The notes beneath the pieces were generated by a model that was not told the DNA's origin, searched no databases, and was given only the letters and a program-made list of their open reading frames with translations. From Roseiflexus sp. (GTDB lineage: Bacteria; Chloroflexota; Chloroflexia; Chloroflexales; Roseiflexaceae), in NCBI GenBank assembly GCA_025062325.1, contig JANXAL010000020.1:1-64000 (forward strand): 64,000 nucleotides of DNA. The letters run 5' to 3'. Below, piece by piece: positions 7,970 through 18,261 of this stretch (positions within the stretch are counted from its first letter, which is position 1; the number at the start of each line of letters is the position of its first letter). The position numbers and the translations under genes are program-made.

Positions 7970-9181
7970 ATGCCGCTCGATCTGACCAGACTGAGCCGAC
8001 AGGTGCGCGAGATGAGCAGCGCCCTGAACCGCGAAGCGCCGGAGTATGCGCAGCGCCGCACGCAGGCGCTGGAACGCTATCTGCGCGAGTCGTCCGCCCA
8101 TGCAACCTGGGCGCAGGCAGTGGACCTGAGCCGCGACGGATGTGTCTGGTTGCTGGCGCGCCCGGTCGAGCCGCTCAACACGGTGCGCGACGCCCCGCCA
8201 CGCCCGCCGGATTATGCGGTAATTGCGACGGACGGATCGCACATCGACATTGACCGGCACGGCGCAGCGCTCTGTTATGTGCTCAATATCGGGCGCGTCT
8301 ACCTGCGGTATGGCGCGAATCCCACAGCGCACCTCTCGTCGCACCCGACGCTCTGCTTCCGCGAAGAGGATCTCTACCTGACCGACGGCATGCGGCGCAT
8401 TCCGATCGAGGGCAACTACCTCAGTGCGCGGCGTGATGTCGCCGAAGGGGTTGAACTGGTTGCTCTAGCGAATGAATTTCTCGCTGCCAACGACATGCCG
8501 GCGCTGGCGCTCCAGGACGGCACGCTCGTGCGCTGGACGCTTGCCGGGGCTGAACGGGCTGTGCTCGATCATTTTCTGCGCCCGTATCTGAACTATCTCG
8601 ACGAGATGCGCCAGCGGAAGATTCCGGTCGCCTCCTATATCAGTCGCCCCCGATCGCCTGAAGTGGCGGGGATGATCCGGTTGATGCTCTGCCCGGATGT
8701 GAACCTGGAACAGCAGCGCGGCGCAAAGTGCAGCGCCTGTAGCGATGCCGCCGCCGGACGCACGCCGTCGTGTTTTGTCTGCCAGGGGTTGAGCGATGCC
8801 GACATCCTGGCGGACATGCTGGACGAAGGACAACGCGGACCGCTATTCGCCTCAATGTCGCGGGTTAATGTTGAGTCCTATGGTGCGCACCTGATCCACT
8901 TCTTCTACATCCGCGTGGGGCGTGAGATTGCGCGGGTCGAAATGCCGCGCTGGGTCGCAGAAGATGCCGAATTGCTCGACCGGGTGCATGCGCTGGTCTA
9001 CGATCAGTGCCTCAAAGGGCAGGGATACCCCGTCGCGCTGGCGCGCGCCCACGAGCAGGCAGTCATCCGCGCTGCCGACCGCCGCGCCTTTGAGCGGATT
9101 GTCGAACAAAGCCTGATCCATGCGAACCTCCCTGCAACCTCGTCGCGCAAGGCGGCGTCGAAAGAGCAGCAGGCCGTGTGA
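7970..9181 (+). CDS. NurA domain-containing nuclease
   Basis: 403 aa. Predicted metal-dependent 5'-to-3' nuclease of the NurA family, which in archaea works with the HerA translocase in DNA end resection. The conserved acidic motif ATDGSHIDID (87-96, Asp88) and the second motif QDGTLVRWTL (near 182) are present, with SYISRPRS and an HxxHFFYIR-type block further on, as in the family. A small CxxC...CxxC cluster (SACSDAAAG then SCFVCQG, near 245-265) could bind zinc and is an addition I do not know from archaeal NurA. No HerA gene is nearby. The next gene begins 36 nt downstream, so the two are probably co-transcribed. Confidence 0.86.
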   Translation: MPLDLTRLSRQVREMSSALNREAPEYAQRRTQALERYLRESSAHATWAQAVDLSRDGCVWLLARPVEPLNTVRDAPPRPPDYAVIATDGSHIDIDRHGAALCYVLNIGRVYLRYGANPTAHLSSHPTLCFREEDLYLTDGMRRIPIEGNYLSARRDVAEGVELVALANEFLAANDMPALALQDGTLVRWTLAGAERAVLDHFLRPYLNYLDEMRQRKIPVASYISRPRSPEVAGMIRLMLCPDVNLEQQRGAKCSACSDAAAGRTPSCFVCQGLSDADILADMLDEGQRGPLFASMSRVNVESYGAHLIHFFYIRVGREIARVEMPRWVAEDAELLDRVHALVYDQCLKGQGYPVALARAHEQAVIRAADRRAFERIVEQSLIHANLPATSSRKAASKEQQAV

Positions 9182-9217
9182 TGCTCAGAGACGGTCACCA
9201 TGACAAGGAGATGTCTG

Positions 9218-10738
9218 ATGACACCAAGAGTCGATGCCCCAACAGCGCTCGCTCCGGTTGCTGGCTCCATGCTCCTGTTTCCGCTGGCGCTATCGCTCCT
9301 CTCTGGAACGCTGATCGGCGCTACGATGCCGACAATCCTGGATTGGGGAGTGCTCGGCTGGATTGGTGTGACGCCGCTGCTCGTCGCACTCCACACCCAA
9401 CCGCTCCGGCGCCACTTTATCATTGCGCTGCCCTTCGGCATCGTCTGGTCTGCCATGGCGCACCTCTGGTACCCGGCGATGTTTGGTCCTGTGGCGGGCA
9501 TCGCCTTGATCTTCGCCGTAGGATGCTTCTACGCCGGGCTGATCCAGGCAGGAACGGCGCTTCAGGAACGATTGCCGGAGTCGCTCAAGGTGCTGGGTGT
9601 GCCGATAGTCTGGTCGGCGCTCGAGTTCATCCGATTCATCGCGCCCGTGACCGGCGAATGGTGGATCGAACTGCTGGCAAAGAGCCAGTGGCGCTTCCCG
9701 CCTGCTCTGCAGATCCTCAGCGTAACCGGCTTCCCCGGTCTCAGTTTCCTGGTCATGCTGGTGAATAGCGCCATCGCTTTGCTTATCGTGAATGTCTGGC
9801 AACAACGACGGGCGCATATGCCAGCGATTGTGTCACTTGCAGCAGCGGCGGCGATCCTCGCCTGGGGAGCGCTGATTATTCCGCCTGCGCCAGATAACCG
9901 GTTTCGGATTGCAGCAACGGTCGATCTGGCAAATCAGGACCGCGCCATCCAGTCACTCAGTCGCCTGCCTGTCGATCAGGAGGGATACTACGCCGATACG
10001 CTGGAGATGTCACAGGCGATGCTCGACGTGAATGCGGCGCTGACGCGCAGCGTCGCCGCACTGCGCCCCGCCTTCGTCGTCTGGCCCGAAAACGAGTTCG
10101 CAAGCGCCGACGATCCCGCATTTACCAGGCAGATCGGCAGTCTGGCACGCGAGATGAACGCCTACATTGTTGTCGATATGGTCTGGCGCACATCAGAGGG
10201 CATGTACGATGCAGCAGTTATGTTCGGACCGGACGGCGCGGAGGCGGGACGGCGCGCCAAGATCAATGTAACAGATGAGGAGAGAGCGTTCGGTTTCACG
10301 CCCGGACCGCGCGACTTTTCAGTGATTGAGACGCCCTACGGCAACGTTGGGTTGGGGGTCTGCTGGGACCGTCATCTCACCTGGATTGTGCGCGAACTAG
10401 CGCGCGCCGGAGCGCAGATCGTGTTGATGCCGGTTGACGACGACTTCTCCGGCAACCGCTGGTTCCCGCCATTGCACGCTTCCGACTCGGTCTTTCGGGC
10501 AGTGGAGAACCGGGTTTCCTTCGGTGTAGGAGCGACCAGCGGCGTTGCAATGGTTATCGATCCGTATGGGCGAATTATGGCAGAGAGCGACATCAACCAG
10601 CGCACCGTGGTGACAGGTGAAACGTTCGTGGTTTCGGAGCGAACGCTCTACACCCGCTTCGGCGACTGGTTCGGCTGGCTCGTCGTACTGGCGATGGGCG
10701 CCGGGTTTGTGGGGCGTTGGTGGTACAGCAGGCGCTGA
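9218..10738 (+). CDS. Apolipoprotein N-acyltransferase-like membrane nitrilase-fold protein
   Basis: 506 aa. The N-terminal 200 residues contain about six hydrophobic helices and the C-terminal part is a carbon-nitrogen hydrolase domain, the architecture of Lnt. The catalytic triad is visible: Glu291 in VWPENEF, Lys348 in RRAKINV and Cys382 in GVCWDRH. Lnt adds the third acyl chain to lipoproteins in the outer leaflet. The membrane part diverges from Proteobacterial Lnt, so another amide substrate is possible. The start at 9218 is chosen because AAGGAG at 9205-9210 is 7 nt before it; ATGs at 9200 and 9211 are less well placed. Confidence 0.82.
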   Translation: MTPRVDAPTALAPVAGSMLLFPLALSLLSGTLIGATMPTILDWGVLGWIGVTPLLVALHTQPLRRHFIIALPFGIVWSAMAHLWYPAMFGPVAGIALIFAVGCFYAGLIQAGTALQERLPESLKVLGVPIVWSALEFIRFIAPVTGEWWIELLAKSQWRFPPALQILSVTGFPGLSFLVMLVNSAIALLIVNVWQQRRAHMPAIVSLAAAAAILAWGALIIPPAPDNRFRIAATVDLANQDRAIQSLSRLPVDQEGYYADTLEMSQAMLDVNAALTRSVAALRPAFVVWPENEFASADDPAFTRQIGSLAREMNAYIVVDMVWRTSEGMYDAAVMFGPDGAEAGRRAKINVTDEERAFGFTPGPRDFSVIETPYGNVGLGVCWDRHLTWIVRELARAGAQIVLMPVDDDFSGNRWFPPLHASDSVFRAVENRVSFGVGATSGVAMVIDPYGRIMAESDINQRTVVTGETFVVSERTLYTRFGDWFGWLVVLAMGAGFVGRWWYSRR

Positions 10739-10762
10739 ATTCACAACCCCATAATACGCGCT

Positions 10763-11419
10763 CTACGTCTTCTGTCTGCCGTGAAGAGCATACCAAACGC
10801 CGCTCAGAATCATCGCCATCCCTACGCCGCCAGCAATAAGTCCGACGACTATCGTTATCAAACTCGTCTCTCGCTGGTGCGCGATGTACTGGTTGCGTCT
10901 GCTGCCAGAAACGAATTCCGCTTCGATGGCGCGCCCTTCGCGTCCGTCAACGATCCGTCCGATCGCCATAACTGGATTGCCTGCCCTAAAGCCGAGATAC
11001 TGCTTCGTTCCTTTGCCGCTGATCCACTGCGGGTGGTCTGACTCCCGCCATCGCACAGGCGATAGCACGGGCAAATCCGTATCATTTGCTATCTGGACAA
11101 TGCCATCAGCGACCCGAATAATCAGGGGAGGCGTCCAGCGTTCGTCCTCTGTCCCTATTTCCTCCCCTTCATCGTCCTGGCCACGATATTCCAGACGGAC
11201 ATACGCAACGAAGTCGTGCACGCTCGTCGGGTTGCGCTGGTCAATCACGCCTTCGACGAGCACTTCTGCGCCAATGACGCCCTGCTCAACGTCACGCGCC
11301 GTCGCCGGAGACAGGTGCGCGACACGTTCTGCCGACTGATGAGCATCGCGCGCCAAGATGCCAAGTATGACGCCGAAGACGAGGAAAACAACTCCGAACG
11401 CTACAATACAGCCCCGCAC
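10763..11419 (-). CDS. Two-helix membrane protein with GIDE-like domain
   Basis: 218 aa with one N-terminal helix (about 4-25) and one C-terminal helix (about 185-210), leaving a soluble middle. The middle part (VLVEGVI, DFVAYVRLEY, then LIIRVADGIVQIANDTDLPVL) resembles the GIDE/BAM domain, a beta-rich fold placed between two membrane helices in the eukaryotic MUL1 ligase and in many bacterial proteins of unknown role. The RING part is absent. Topology is clear from the sequence; the domain match is by eye. Confidence 0.65.
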   Translation of the reverse strand: MRGCIVAFGVVFLVFGVILGILARDAHQSAERVAHLSPATARDVEQGVIGAEVLVEGVIDQRNPTSVHDFVAYVRLEYRGQDDEGEEIGTEDERWTPPLIIRVADGIVQIANDTDLPVLSPVRWRESDHPQWISGKGTKQYLGFRAGNPVMAIGRIVDGREGRAIEAEFVSGSRRNQYIAHQRETSLITIVVGLIAGGVGMAMILSGVWYALHGRQKT

Positions 11420-11563
11420 ATCGCAACCTCCTGCTATATTGAGGTGTCGATGATAATCTCTCGCCCGATGTCATCCTGACGATACAACAACTCACTGAAA
11501 AGAACGATACTGCTCAGGACGCGACACGCTAGCAGGAGCAGTCGCGCCGCGCCCCAACGACCG

Positions 11564-14500
11564 CTACGGTGCAACTACGGTAAACGATGCGCCCGCGCTT
11601 CTGCCGAAATTCTCCGGCGCATACGTACGGTACGCAGTCGCTGGCGGTGCGGCATACGTGCCAGGAACGGTCGCACGCGCCAGGTAGGTGTAGGTGTACG
11701 TGCCTTTTGGCAGGTCGGCGGCGAAGAGCGCCACCCGTCCTGCACGCACTTCGGTGTGCCCGAAATACCACCAATAGGGCATCTCTTCGCCCTCCGGCAT
11801 CAACCCCGCTGCGCGCGCCGCCGCCGTCGTCGTCTTCAGGCTTGTGTCGAGCGCCTCCAAACCGCCGGGCAGGAAGTCTTCCACCGTCAGGTAACGCACA
11901 TCGGTGGGTACACTCAGTGTGATCCGCACCTGCACAAGGTCGCCCTGCCGCGCTTGGGTGATCAACTGCCCCGTCGGGCTGAGGGTGTCGCTGGCGACAG
12001 CGATGTACTCGCGTCGCACGCCGAATCCCCGGTCGAGCGCCTGGGCACTGGCGGCGTCTTCGCTGTAGCGCAACCGCAATGTGTAGTACAACCGACCCTT
12101 GCCGCTCTGGTCGGCGGCTGCCTGTCGCTGCAACAGCACCTGGCTCCCTTCGGGCTTCAGGTCGGCGCCGGGGATCGTCACCCGGTCGGTTTCCCGCAGA
12201 GTCGCCGGTGAGACCACCGCCTCGCGGATGGTTCGCCCGTCGAGCGCAACGCGATAGCGGTAATCAGCTCGCAGATCGCCAGTCTGCGCCGCATACTCAG
12301 CAAGCGCAAGCACTGCGCCAGCGGAGTCGTAGGCGGTGCGCCACACGTCGCGCTCACGCTCGCCCATCAGCCAGCGCACTGCATTGGGAATCAGGAAGTT
12401 CTGCGGGTCAGCGCGCAGCAGCGCCCGCATCGCCAGTCCGGTGGCGGTCACGTCGCTGTCGAGCGCCCAGGGTGACATTTCGCCCGCGTCCCAGTGCGCG
12501 TCAGATACGGACAGCACTGCGCTGCCCATCAGTTCCGCAACCAGCGTGCGAATGCGGTTCTCCTCGCTGCCGACCGCTTGAAGGGTCATCAGCAGGTATG
12601 CCTTCCCTGCAGCGTTCAGTTTGCCGCGTTCGTTGTACAGGTTGACCGCCCGCCCGCGATCTGGTTTGCCCGCTTCGCTCAAGACGAAAAGCACATAGGC
12701 GCGATCATTCGGATCGCTCAGGTACGGCGATGTATTCAGCGCCTCGGTCAGGAACACAAGAGCGCGATCCAGCGCCGCTTGATCGACGGTGAAGCCAGCG
12801 CGCTGCGCTTCGATCAGCCCCTGCACCGCATAAGCTGTGAGGTGGGGACTGCTGATATCATCCCGCCACCATCCCCAACCGCCATCGAGTTTTTGCGATG
12901 CGTACATGTGCTGCAAGCCAATGGTCAGGCTGTCCTCCAGCGTTGCTCGCAACTGCGGATCATCGAACCCGGCTTGTTGGAGCAGGCGATAAGCAGCAGC
13001 AGCCGGCATGAAACTGCTGACTGTCGCTTCGCTGCTGAAATATGGCGTTTTCGTCAGTTGCTCGATACCGCGCACGATGCCTGCAACCAGCGATGGAGTC
13101 AGCTCCAGGTCAACGCGCGCATCGGCAGTCGCTTTGCCCGGCGACAGTCTAACCGTTTCCACGACCTGATCAATCACCTGCCCGGCGCTGGCGGTCGCTT
13201 CCGCTGTCGTCAGGAACCGGAGCGGGATGCGCGCCTCGACTGCATCGCTGAAACCGCCGCCGCTTGCACGCAACGTTAGGATCGCTTCATCGGCATCGCC
13301 AGGGGGCAGATTGACGATTGCCTGCCAGCGCACTAGCGCCGTGCCGTTCGCAGGAACGTTCACCCGCTGCTCAATCGCTCCTTCGATGGTCAACGCTGGG
13401 TCGGGCACTGCCTGCACCGTCGCCTCAATCGGCGTATTCGTCGTGTTCTGCACCACCGCCTGCAGCACCGGACGGTCGCCGACCGTGAGGGCGCGCGGCA
13501 GCGTCGGGCGGAGCAGCAGCGGCTTGCTGGCAACAATATCAACCGTCTGTTCGCCAACCAGCGTGTCGGCAGTGATGGCGCGCGCCGTCAGGCGCCATGT
13601 CGTCAGGTTATCTGGCAGGGTCACGCTAAACTGTGCTGTACCGTCGTCACCGGTGACGAGCGCCGGATTCCAGAATGCGGTGTCGGGGAAGTCACGTCGC
13701 ACGGTCGGAGGCACTTCGAGACCGCCTCCGCCACCTTTGTCACCCGGCTGCAGCCGCAGCGTCACTCGGTCAACCAGCACCGTCAGCGGGCTAGAGGTGA
13801 ACACTCCAAGCCCACGCTGATCGTAGAACGCCTGACGCAACGACGGGTTGGGATCATCCACCAGGGTCAGCACCGCTTTATCGACCAGCGCCAGCGACAC
13901 CTCGGCGCGCACCCCCTTGCCAGTGTAGTCGGTCGCTTTGATCGTGTACGTCACTGTATCGCGCGGACCGACCTGCGTTTTGTCGGGAGTCAGAGTGATG
14001 GTCAATTCCTGGCGCTCAGTCGAGACCGGCAGTTTCACGATACCCACCCGCAGATCGGGCGCGGCTGGGGCATTGGGGGTGCTGCCATCGCCCGGCGCTT
14101 TGATCAGGGTCAGCGAAACATACACGTTTGGCGCATACTCGTCGCGGATGGGCACCTGGATGACCCCAGTAGTTCCCTGGAGGGTGAAGGTACGATGTTC
14201 GAGCACATTTCTGCGTTCGATCGTGAGCAGCGCAGTCATATCGGGGTAGGGCGCGGTTACCAGGATCGTAGCTGTGTCGCCTGGCTTGTAGAGCCGCTTA
14301 TCGGCGATCAAGTCAACGCGGTTGCTGTCGTCAATTCCCCAGAAGACAGCGCCGCCCTCTACCCAGAGGTAGGCGGCTGTCTGCACTGCTCGCCCGGCGT
14401 CGTCCTTCCCCTTTGCGACAATGCGGTACACCCCGCCCTTCGACGGCGTGAACTGCACCTGCCCGCGTCCCTGGGCATCGGTGGTCGCTGTGCGCGTCTC

Positions 14501-17500
14501 GATCAATGTGTCGGTGTAGGCGGAGGTCCAGTAGAAGCGTCCGTCGGCGCCTTGTTCGCGAACACTGTACCATTCACGCTGATAGATCTCCACGTCAAGG
14601 GAGCGATTCGGCGCCGGATTGCCCTGTGGCGTCAGAGTGACGATTGAGATCGGTTGCGGTTGCCCGGCGCGCGCGATGTAGCCCTCCGGGCGCAGACCGA
14701 TGTAGAATGCCCCGGCATGGACCGTGATCGTCGCCTGCGCGGCAATCACCTGCCCATCGACATCGGTCACCTCGACATCAAGCGTCAGCACCTGGCTGCC
14801 GGTGCGCGGACCGCCCGTCGGCGGCGGACGATCATAGGTCGATGCTGGCAGGGTCAGCGTGAAGCGTCCCTGTGCGTCGGTCGTCCCCTCGCCGTCGGCA
14901 ATCAGGTCGCCGAAGATAAAATCCTGGCGGAACGTGTACCAGGCGTAAGCATCGTCAAAATCGACAAAACTGAAGTTCGGCGCACTGTCGCTGAAAAAGT
15001 AGAACGGCTGCGCCATGAGACGCCAGCGCACCGGCGCATTCGACGGCGCGCCGCCAGCGAAGTATGCCGCCTGAACCGTGACGTTCAGCGGATCGCCGCG
15101 CAGCAGGTCGGGGGTTGAGGGTGTGACAGTCACTTCAAACGCTGGCACACGGTACTCCGCCACCAGAAAACTTCCGAACACTGCTGGCGCGTCACTCTTG
15201 ACCCCCTGCGCACCGCCGAGCCGTGCAACCATCGAGTAGGAACCGAGCGGCGCGCCCTGCGCCAGTGGCAGATCGATTGTGAAAGTTCCAAATGGGCTGA
15301 AGGTCAGCGCCGTCGAAAAGACAGTATTCCCTTCAGGATCGCTCACTTCCACGTACGCGCGATCTCCGGCGCCGGGCAGCACATACCGCTCCGCCTGTCC
15401 CTGCCCGGCGCTGACGGCAATTCCACGCATCGCGCCGCGCACGTGCACCGTCTGTCCTGGGCGATAGATCGGTTTGTCGGTGAACAGGCTGCCAGCGAAC
15501 GTGCGGGGTCCATAGTCTGCCATCAGCCCAAAATCCCAGGGATTGATGCCATACTCCCAATCGCTGGTTGTGAATGTGACTATTCTGCCGCCGTCCGATG
15601 CCCAGAGAAAGATTGAGCCAGCCTCACCGGCATCAAACGGCGCCGCCAGTACGCCATCAGCGCCGGTGCGCCCAAGGTTGACCAGATTGCGGAGCGAGCC
15701 GCCGTAGCGATATACAGCAGCATCCACTGACAGATTGGCAACTGGTCGTCCGGTTGTCAGATCGACAGCCCAGACGAATAGGCGATCCGTGCTACGCTTG
15801 ACTGTTAGCGCATACGGACTGACGACCATCACCTGACGGTCGACCAACCGGTTTGACAGGCGCAACTCCAGATAGTAGACACCCGGATCGAGCGTTCCTA
15901 CCTCTATCGCGCCGACGCGCCCGCGATTCCGTTCGCCGCCGAGCGGCTGTGTTCCCTGGCGGACCAGACTGTCTGCCGGCGGGGAGTACTTCTCCCAGTA
16001 CAGGTAGTCGGACATGAGGATGGCTGCAGTTTCCGGCGTCAGACGTGAAATACGCCAGTTCACTTCGGGAACGTTCACCCATTGCAGCGGCACACGCACA
16101 TTGCCGACAGCGCGGTAGAACCCGGCGCGATAGGCGCCAATCAGACTGACAGACGGCTCGCGCGGACCGGTGCGGAAGGTCACTGTCGCGTCCTGACCAA
16201 GCGCAACGCCATAGGGATCGCGCGCGGCGGCGCCGACCGTGACCCGGTACTCGGTTTCGGGTTCAAACTGGAAGTAGATGTAGAAATCCGTCTCGTAGGA
16301 AGACGTAAACACCTCCGTCGGCTTTGGCTCGATGACCAGCGCACGACCAACCGTGTCCCAGTCCATTGGCGTACTGAAGGTCAGTTGAATGCTGCCAGCT
16401 TCAGGAGAGACGTTCGCCTCTGGCGCTGGATCGGACGTCACGAGCGCTGGCAGCGGCGCAACCCGGAAAGACGTGCTGAACGGCTGGTCCAACACGCCAT
16501 TGCCACGCGCTGATCGGGCGCCAGCTTCGACAGTCACAAGGTGGGTGACACCGCGTTGCAGCGGCGCATCAGGGCGAAAGATCGCGTCAGTGCCGCTGAC
16601 AGTGAGCGTACCGGCAACCTGCGCGCCATCGCCAGCGCGCGTGACACGCAGCGCACTGCGCAGCGACACCAGGTCCATCGCCTGGTTGAACGTCACTGTG
16701 ATCGGGGCGGTTGGCGCAGCGAACATCGATACTGGCTGAACCTCGTTGACTGCCGGATCGATCGTGCGAAACGACCAGACATACTCATTGCGCAGCACGC
16801 CGCCGGTCTGGTCTGCCAGACCCGCTGCCACCCGCACGCGATAATCCGTCGACGGATCGAGCGGCGCTGTTGGCGAAATGATAAACGTCGACGTATCGAG
16901 CCAGCGCGCGACGCCCTGCACCGGCGGTTCAATCGTCGCCGCCACGGGCAGTTGGCCAGCCGCAGCGACATCGACCACTGGCACAACCGGATGGTTGAAG
17001 CGCACACTGATACGCTTGATATCGACCGGGACATCGCGCACGCCATTGGCGGGTTCCACCTGCTGCACTTCCAGGTCGCCAATGACGACGAACGCCCACT
17101 CGAACGGTTTGGTGTTGAGGATGGCGCCAGTTTGCGTGCTGACACCGGGTTCGAGCATCGCCCGATACCGCACGCCGCGCTGGAGCGGCGCGGCTGGCTT
17201 GAAGCGAATGCCGCCCTCAAAGGTTTCAACCGTTCCTGCAACTGCCACGCCGCTGGCGTCGAGCAGGCGGAAACTCGCGCCAGCCGACGCGGGATCAATA
17301 TCGCGGTGGAGGCGAATTTCAATCGGGCGATCTGCCGCAACATCGGTTTCTCCATCAAACGGGCGCGTGTCGACAAGCAACTGCGCAGCGGTCGAAAAAC
17401 TCCAACTGACCGGTTGTTCCATCCGCGCCGCGCCGTCAGGCGTCAGGTCGGCGCGCACGGTGACACGATACGTGGTTGCCAGGCGTAATCCGCCCTCTGG

Positions 17501-18133
17501 CGAGAAGCCGAAGCGCGTCGGCGAGAGCCAGCGCCCGACGCCGCTGACCGGGTTCGGGTCATTACCTGCGGTAACTGTGAGTGGCTGCGGTAGCTCATTT
17601 GCACGACGTGGATCATCAGCCGCTGCCGCGACCGCCTCCGCGCTGACCACTGGTGCATTGAACTCGACCATGATGAGCGTTTCGAGCGGAACATCGGCGC
17701 TGCCATCGGCGGGAGACACCTCGCGCACGGCAACGTAGGGCGCCGTGCGGAAGCGCACAGTCCGCGCGCTCTCCGTCGCACGCCCGAGCGCATTGCGCAC
17801 ACCGGCGCCGACGGTCAGCGTGTACTCCACGCCATACTGCAACCCGCCAACTGGTCGCACCAGTGCAACATTCCCCTGCATGTCGATGGTTAGATCAACC
17901 GACGGCTCAATCCGCAACGCCTTCACGAGCGAGTCTTTCTGGACCGGCTGGCTGAACTCGATGCGCAGCGGCGCCTGCGGGTTGACCATCTCCGCGCCGT
18001 CAGGCGGATCGATGCGCACGATCTGCGGCGCGCTCAGGAGCAGCGGACCGGCAAGAATGGCGACGATGATCAGGATCAGGCCGACTCCGGCTGCAATCAG
18101 CGCGCGCAGCGGGAAATGTGGAGTCCGTTTCAT
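11564..18133 (-). CDS. Bacterial alpha-2-macroglobulin with lost thioester
   Basis: 2189 aa, membrane-anchored by a helix at about 11-33 with most of the chain outside. The N-terminal 600 residues are repeated Ig-like SbsA/Big_5-type domains (each with a DG.....VP or PVV start). An MG2-type domain follows near 885 (KPIYRPGQTVHVRG), then bait-region and A2M domains (near 1490, WNPALVTGDDG) and the helical TED domain (GGWGWWRDD near 1750). Where active proteins have the CxEQ thioester, this one reads SSEA at 1700-1703, so covalent trapping should be impossible. It lies 128 nt after pbpC on the same strand; such pairs are thought to protect the envelope from proteases while PbpC repairs the wall. 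Confidence 0.9.
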   Translation of the reverse strand: MKRTPHFPLRALIAAGVGLILIIVAILAGPLLLSAPQIVRIDPPDGAEMVNPQAPLRIEFSQPVQKDSLVKALRIEPSVDLTIDMQGNVALVRPVGGLQYGVEYTLTVGAGVRNALGRATESARTVRFRTAPYVAVREVSPADGSADVPLETLIMVEFNAPVVSAEAVAAAADDPRRANELPQPLTVTAGNDPNPVSGVGRWLSPTRFGFSPEGGLRLATTYRVTVRADLTPDGAARMEQPVSWSFSTAAQLLVDTRPFDGETDVAADRPIEIRLHRDIDPASAGASFRLLDASGVAVAGTVETFEGGIRFKPAAPLQRGVRYRAMLEPGVSTQTGAILNTKPFEWAFVVIGDLEVQQVEPANGVRDVPVDIKRISVRFNHPVVPVVDVAAAGQLPVAATIEPPVQGVARWLDTSTFIISPTAPLDPSTDYRVRVAAGLADQTGGVLRNEYVWSFRTIDPAVNEVQPVSMFAAPTAPITVTFNQAMDLVSLRSALRVTRAGDGAQVAGTLTVSGTDAIFRPDAPLQRGVTHLVTVEAGARSARGNGVLDQPFSTSFRVAPLPALVTSDPAPEANVSPEAGSIQLTFSTPMDWDTVGRALVIEPKPTEVFTSSYETDFYIYFQFEPETEYRVTVGAAARDPYGVALGQDATVTFRTGPREPSVSLIGAYRAGFYRAVGNVRVPLQWVNVPEVNWRISRLTPETAAILMSDYLYWEKYSPPADSLVRQGTQPLGGERNRGRVGAIEVGTLDPGVYYLELRLSNRLVDRQVMVVSPYALTVKRSTDRLFVWAVDLTTGRPVANLSVDAAVYRYGGSLRNLVNLGRTGADGVLAAPFDAGEAGSIFLWASDGGRIVTFTTSDWEYGINPWDFGLMADYGPRTFAGSLFTDKPIYRPGQTVHVRGAMRGIAVSAGQGQAERYVLPGAGDRAYVEVSDPEGNTVFSTALTFSPFGTFTIDLPLAQGAPLGSYSMVARLGGAQGVKSDAPAVFGSFLVAEYRVPAFEVTVTPSTPDLLRGDPLNVTVQAAYFAGGAPSNAPVRWRLMAQPFYFFSDSAPNFSFVDFDDAYAWYTFRQDFIFGDLIADGEGTTDAQGRFTLTLPASTYDRPPPTGGPRTGSQVLTLDVEVTDVDGQVIAAQATITVHAGAFYIGLRPEGYIARAGQPQPISIVTLTPQGNPAPNRSLDVEIYQREWYSVREQGADGRFYWTSAYTDTLIETRTATTDAQGRGQVQFTPSKGGVYRIVAKGKDDAGRAVQTAAYLWVEGGAVFWGIDDSNRVDLIADKRLYKPGDTATILVTAPYPDMTALLTIERRNVLEHRTFTLQGTTGVIQVPIRDEYAPNVYVSLTLIKAPGDGSTPNAPAAPDLRVGIVKLPVSTERQELTITLTPDKTQVGPRDTVTYTIKATDYTGKGVRAEVSLALVDKAVLTLVDDPNPSLRQAFYDQRGLGVFTSSPLTVLVDRVTLRLQPGDKGGGGGLEVPPTVRRDFPDTAFWNPALVTGDDGTAQFSVTLPDNLTTWRLTARAITADTLVGEQTVDIVASKPLLLRPTLPRALTVGDRPVLQAVVQNTTNTPIEATVQAVPDPALTIEGAIEQRVNVPANGTALVRWQAIVNLPPGDADEAILTLRASGGGFSDAVEARIPLRFLTTAEATASAGQVIDQVVETVRLSPGKATADARVDLELTPSLVAGIVRGIEQLTKTPYFSSEATVSSFMPAAAAYRLLQQAGFDDPQLRATLEDSLTIGLQHMYASQKLDGGWGWWRDDISSPHLTAYAVQGLIEAQRAGFTVDQAALDRALVFLTEALNTSPYLSDPNDRAYVLFVLSEAGKPDRGRAVNLYNERGKLNAAGKAYLLMTLQAVGSEENRIRTLVAELMGSAVLSVSDAHWDAGEMSPWALDSDVTATGLAMRALLRADPQNFLIPNAVRWLMGERERDVWRTAYDSAGAVLALAEYAAQTGDLRADYRYRVALDGRTIREAVVSPATLRETDRVTIPGADLKPEGSQVLLQRQAAADQSGKGRLYYTLRLRYSEDAASAQALDRGFGVRREYIAVASDTLSPTGQLITQARQGDLVQVRITLSVPTDVRYLTVEDFLPGGLEALDTSLKTTTAAARAAGLMPEGEEMPYWWYFGHTEVRAGRVALFAADLPKGTYTYTYLARATVPGTYAAPPATAYRTYAPENFGRSAGASFTVVAP

Positions 18134-18149
18134 GGGTTATCTCCCGGTT

Positions 18150-18261
18150 TGTTGCTGTCGAATGAGCGGATGGGTCAACGAATAAACGAAAGGGTCAACG
18201 AATGCGTCAACGAATAAACGAATGGGTCAACGAATGTGCTAGAAGCGAATAAGCGAATGGG
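18150..18261. repeat. Word repeat CGAATGGGTCAACGAATAA (family D)
   Basis: The gap between pbpC and the A2M gene is built from GTCAACGAAT words spaced 20, 12 and 20 bases apart. The reverse complement of this pattern (CCCATTCGTTGACCCATTCG) fills 36761-36900 with the same 20/12-base spacing, and a degraded copy lies near 25085-25147. It is within the presumed pbpC-A2M transcript. Confidence 0.8.

Noticed and set aside
16541-17488. 315-codon plus-strand frame within the alpha-2-macroglobulin gene
   Set aside because: Shadow of the minus-strand gene, no family features.
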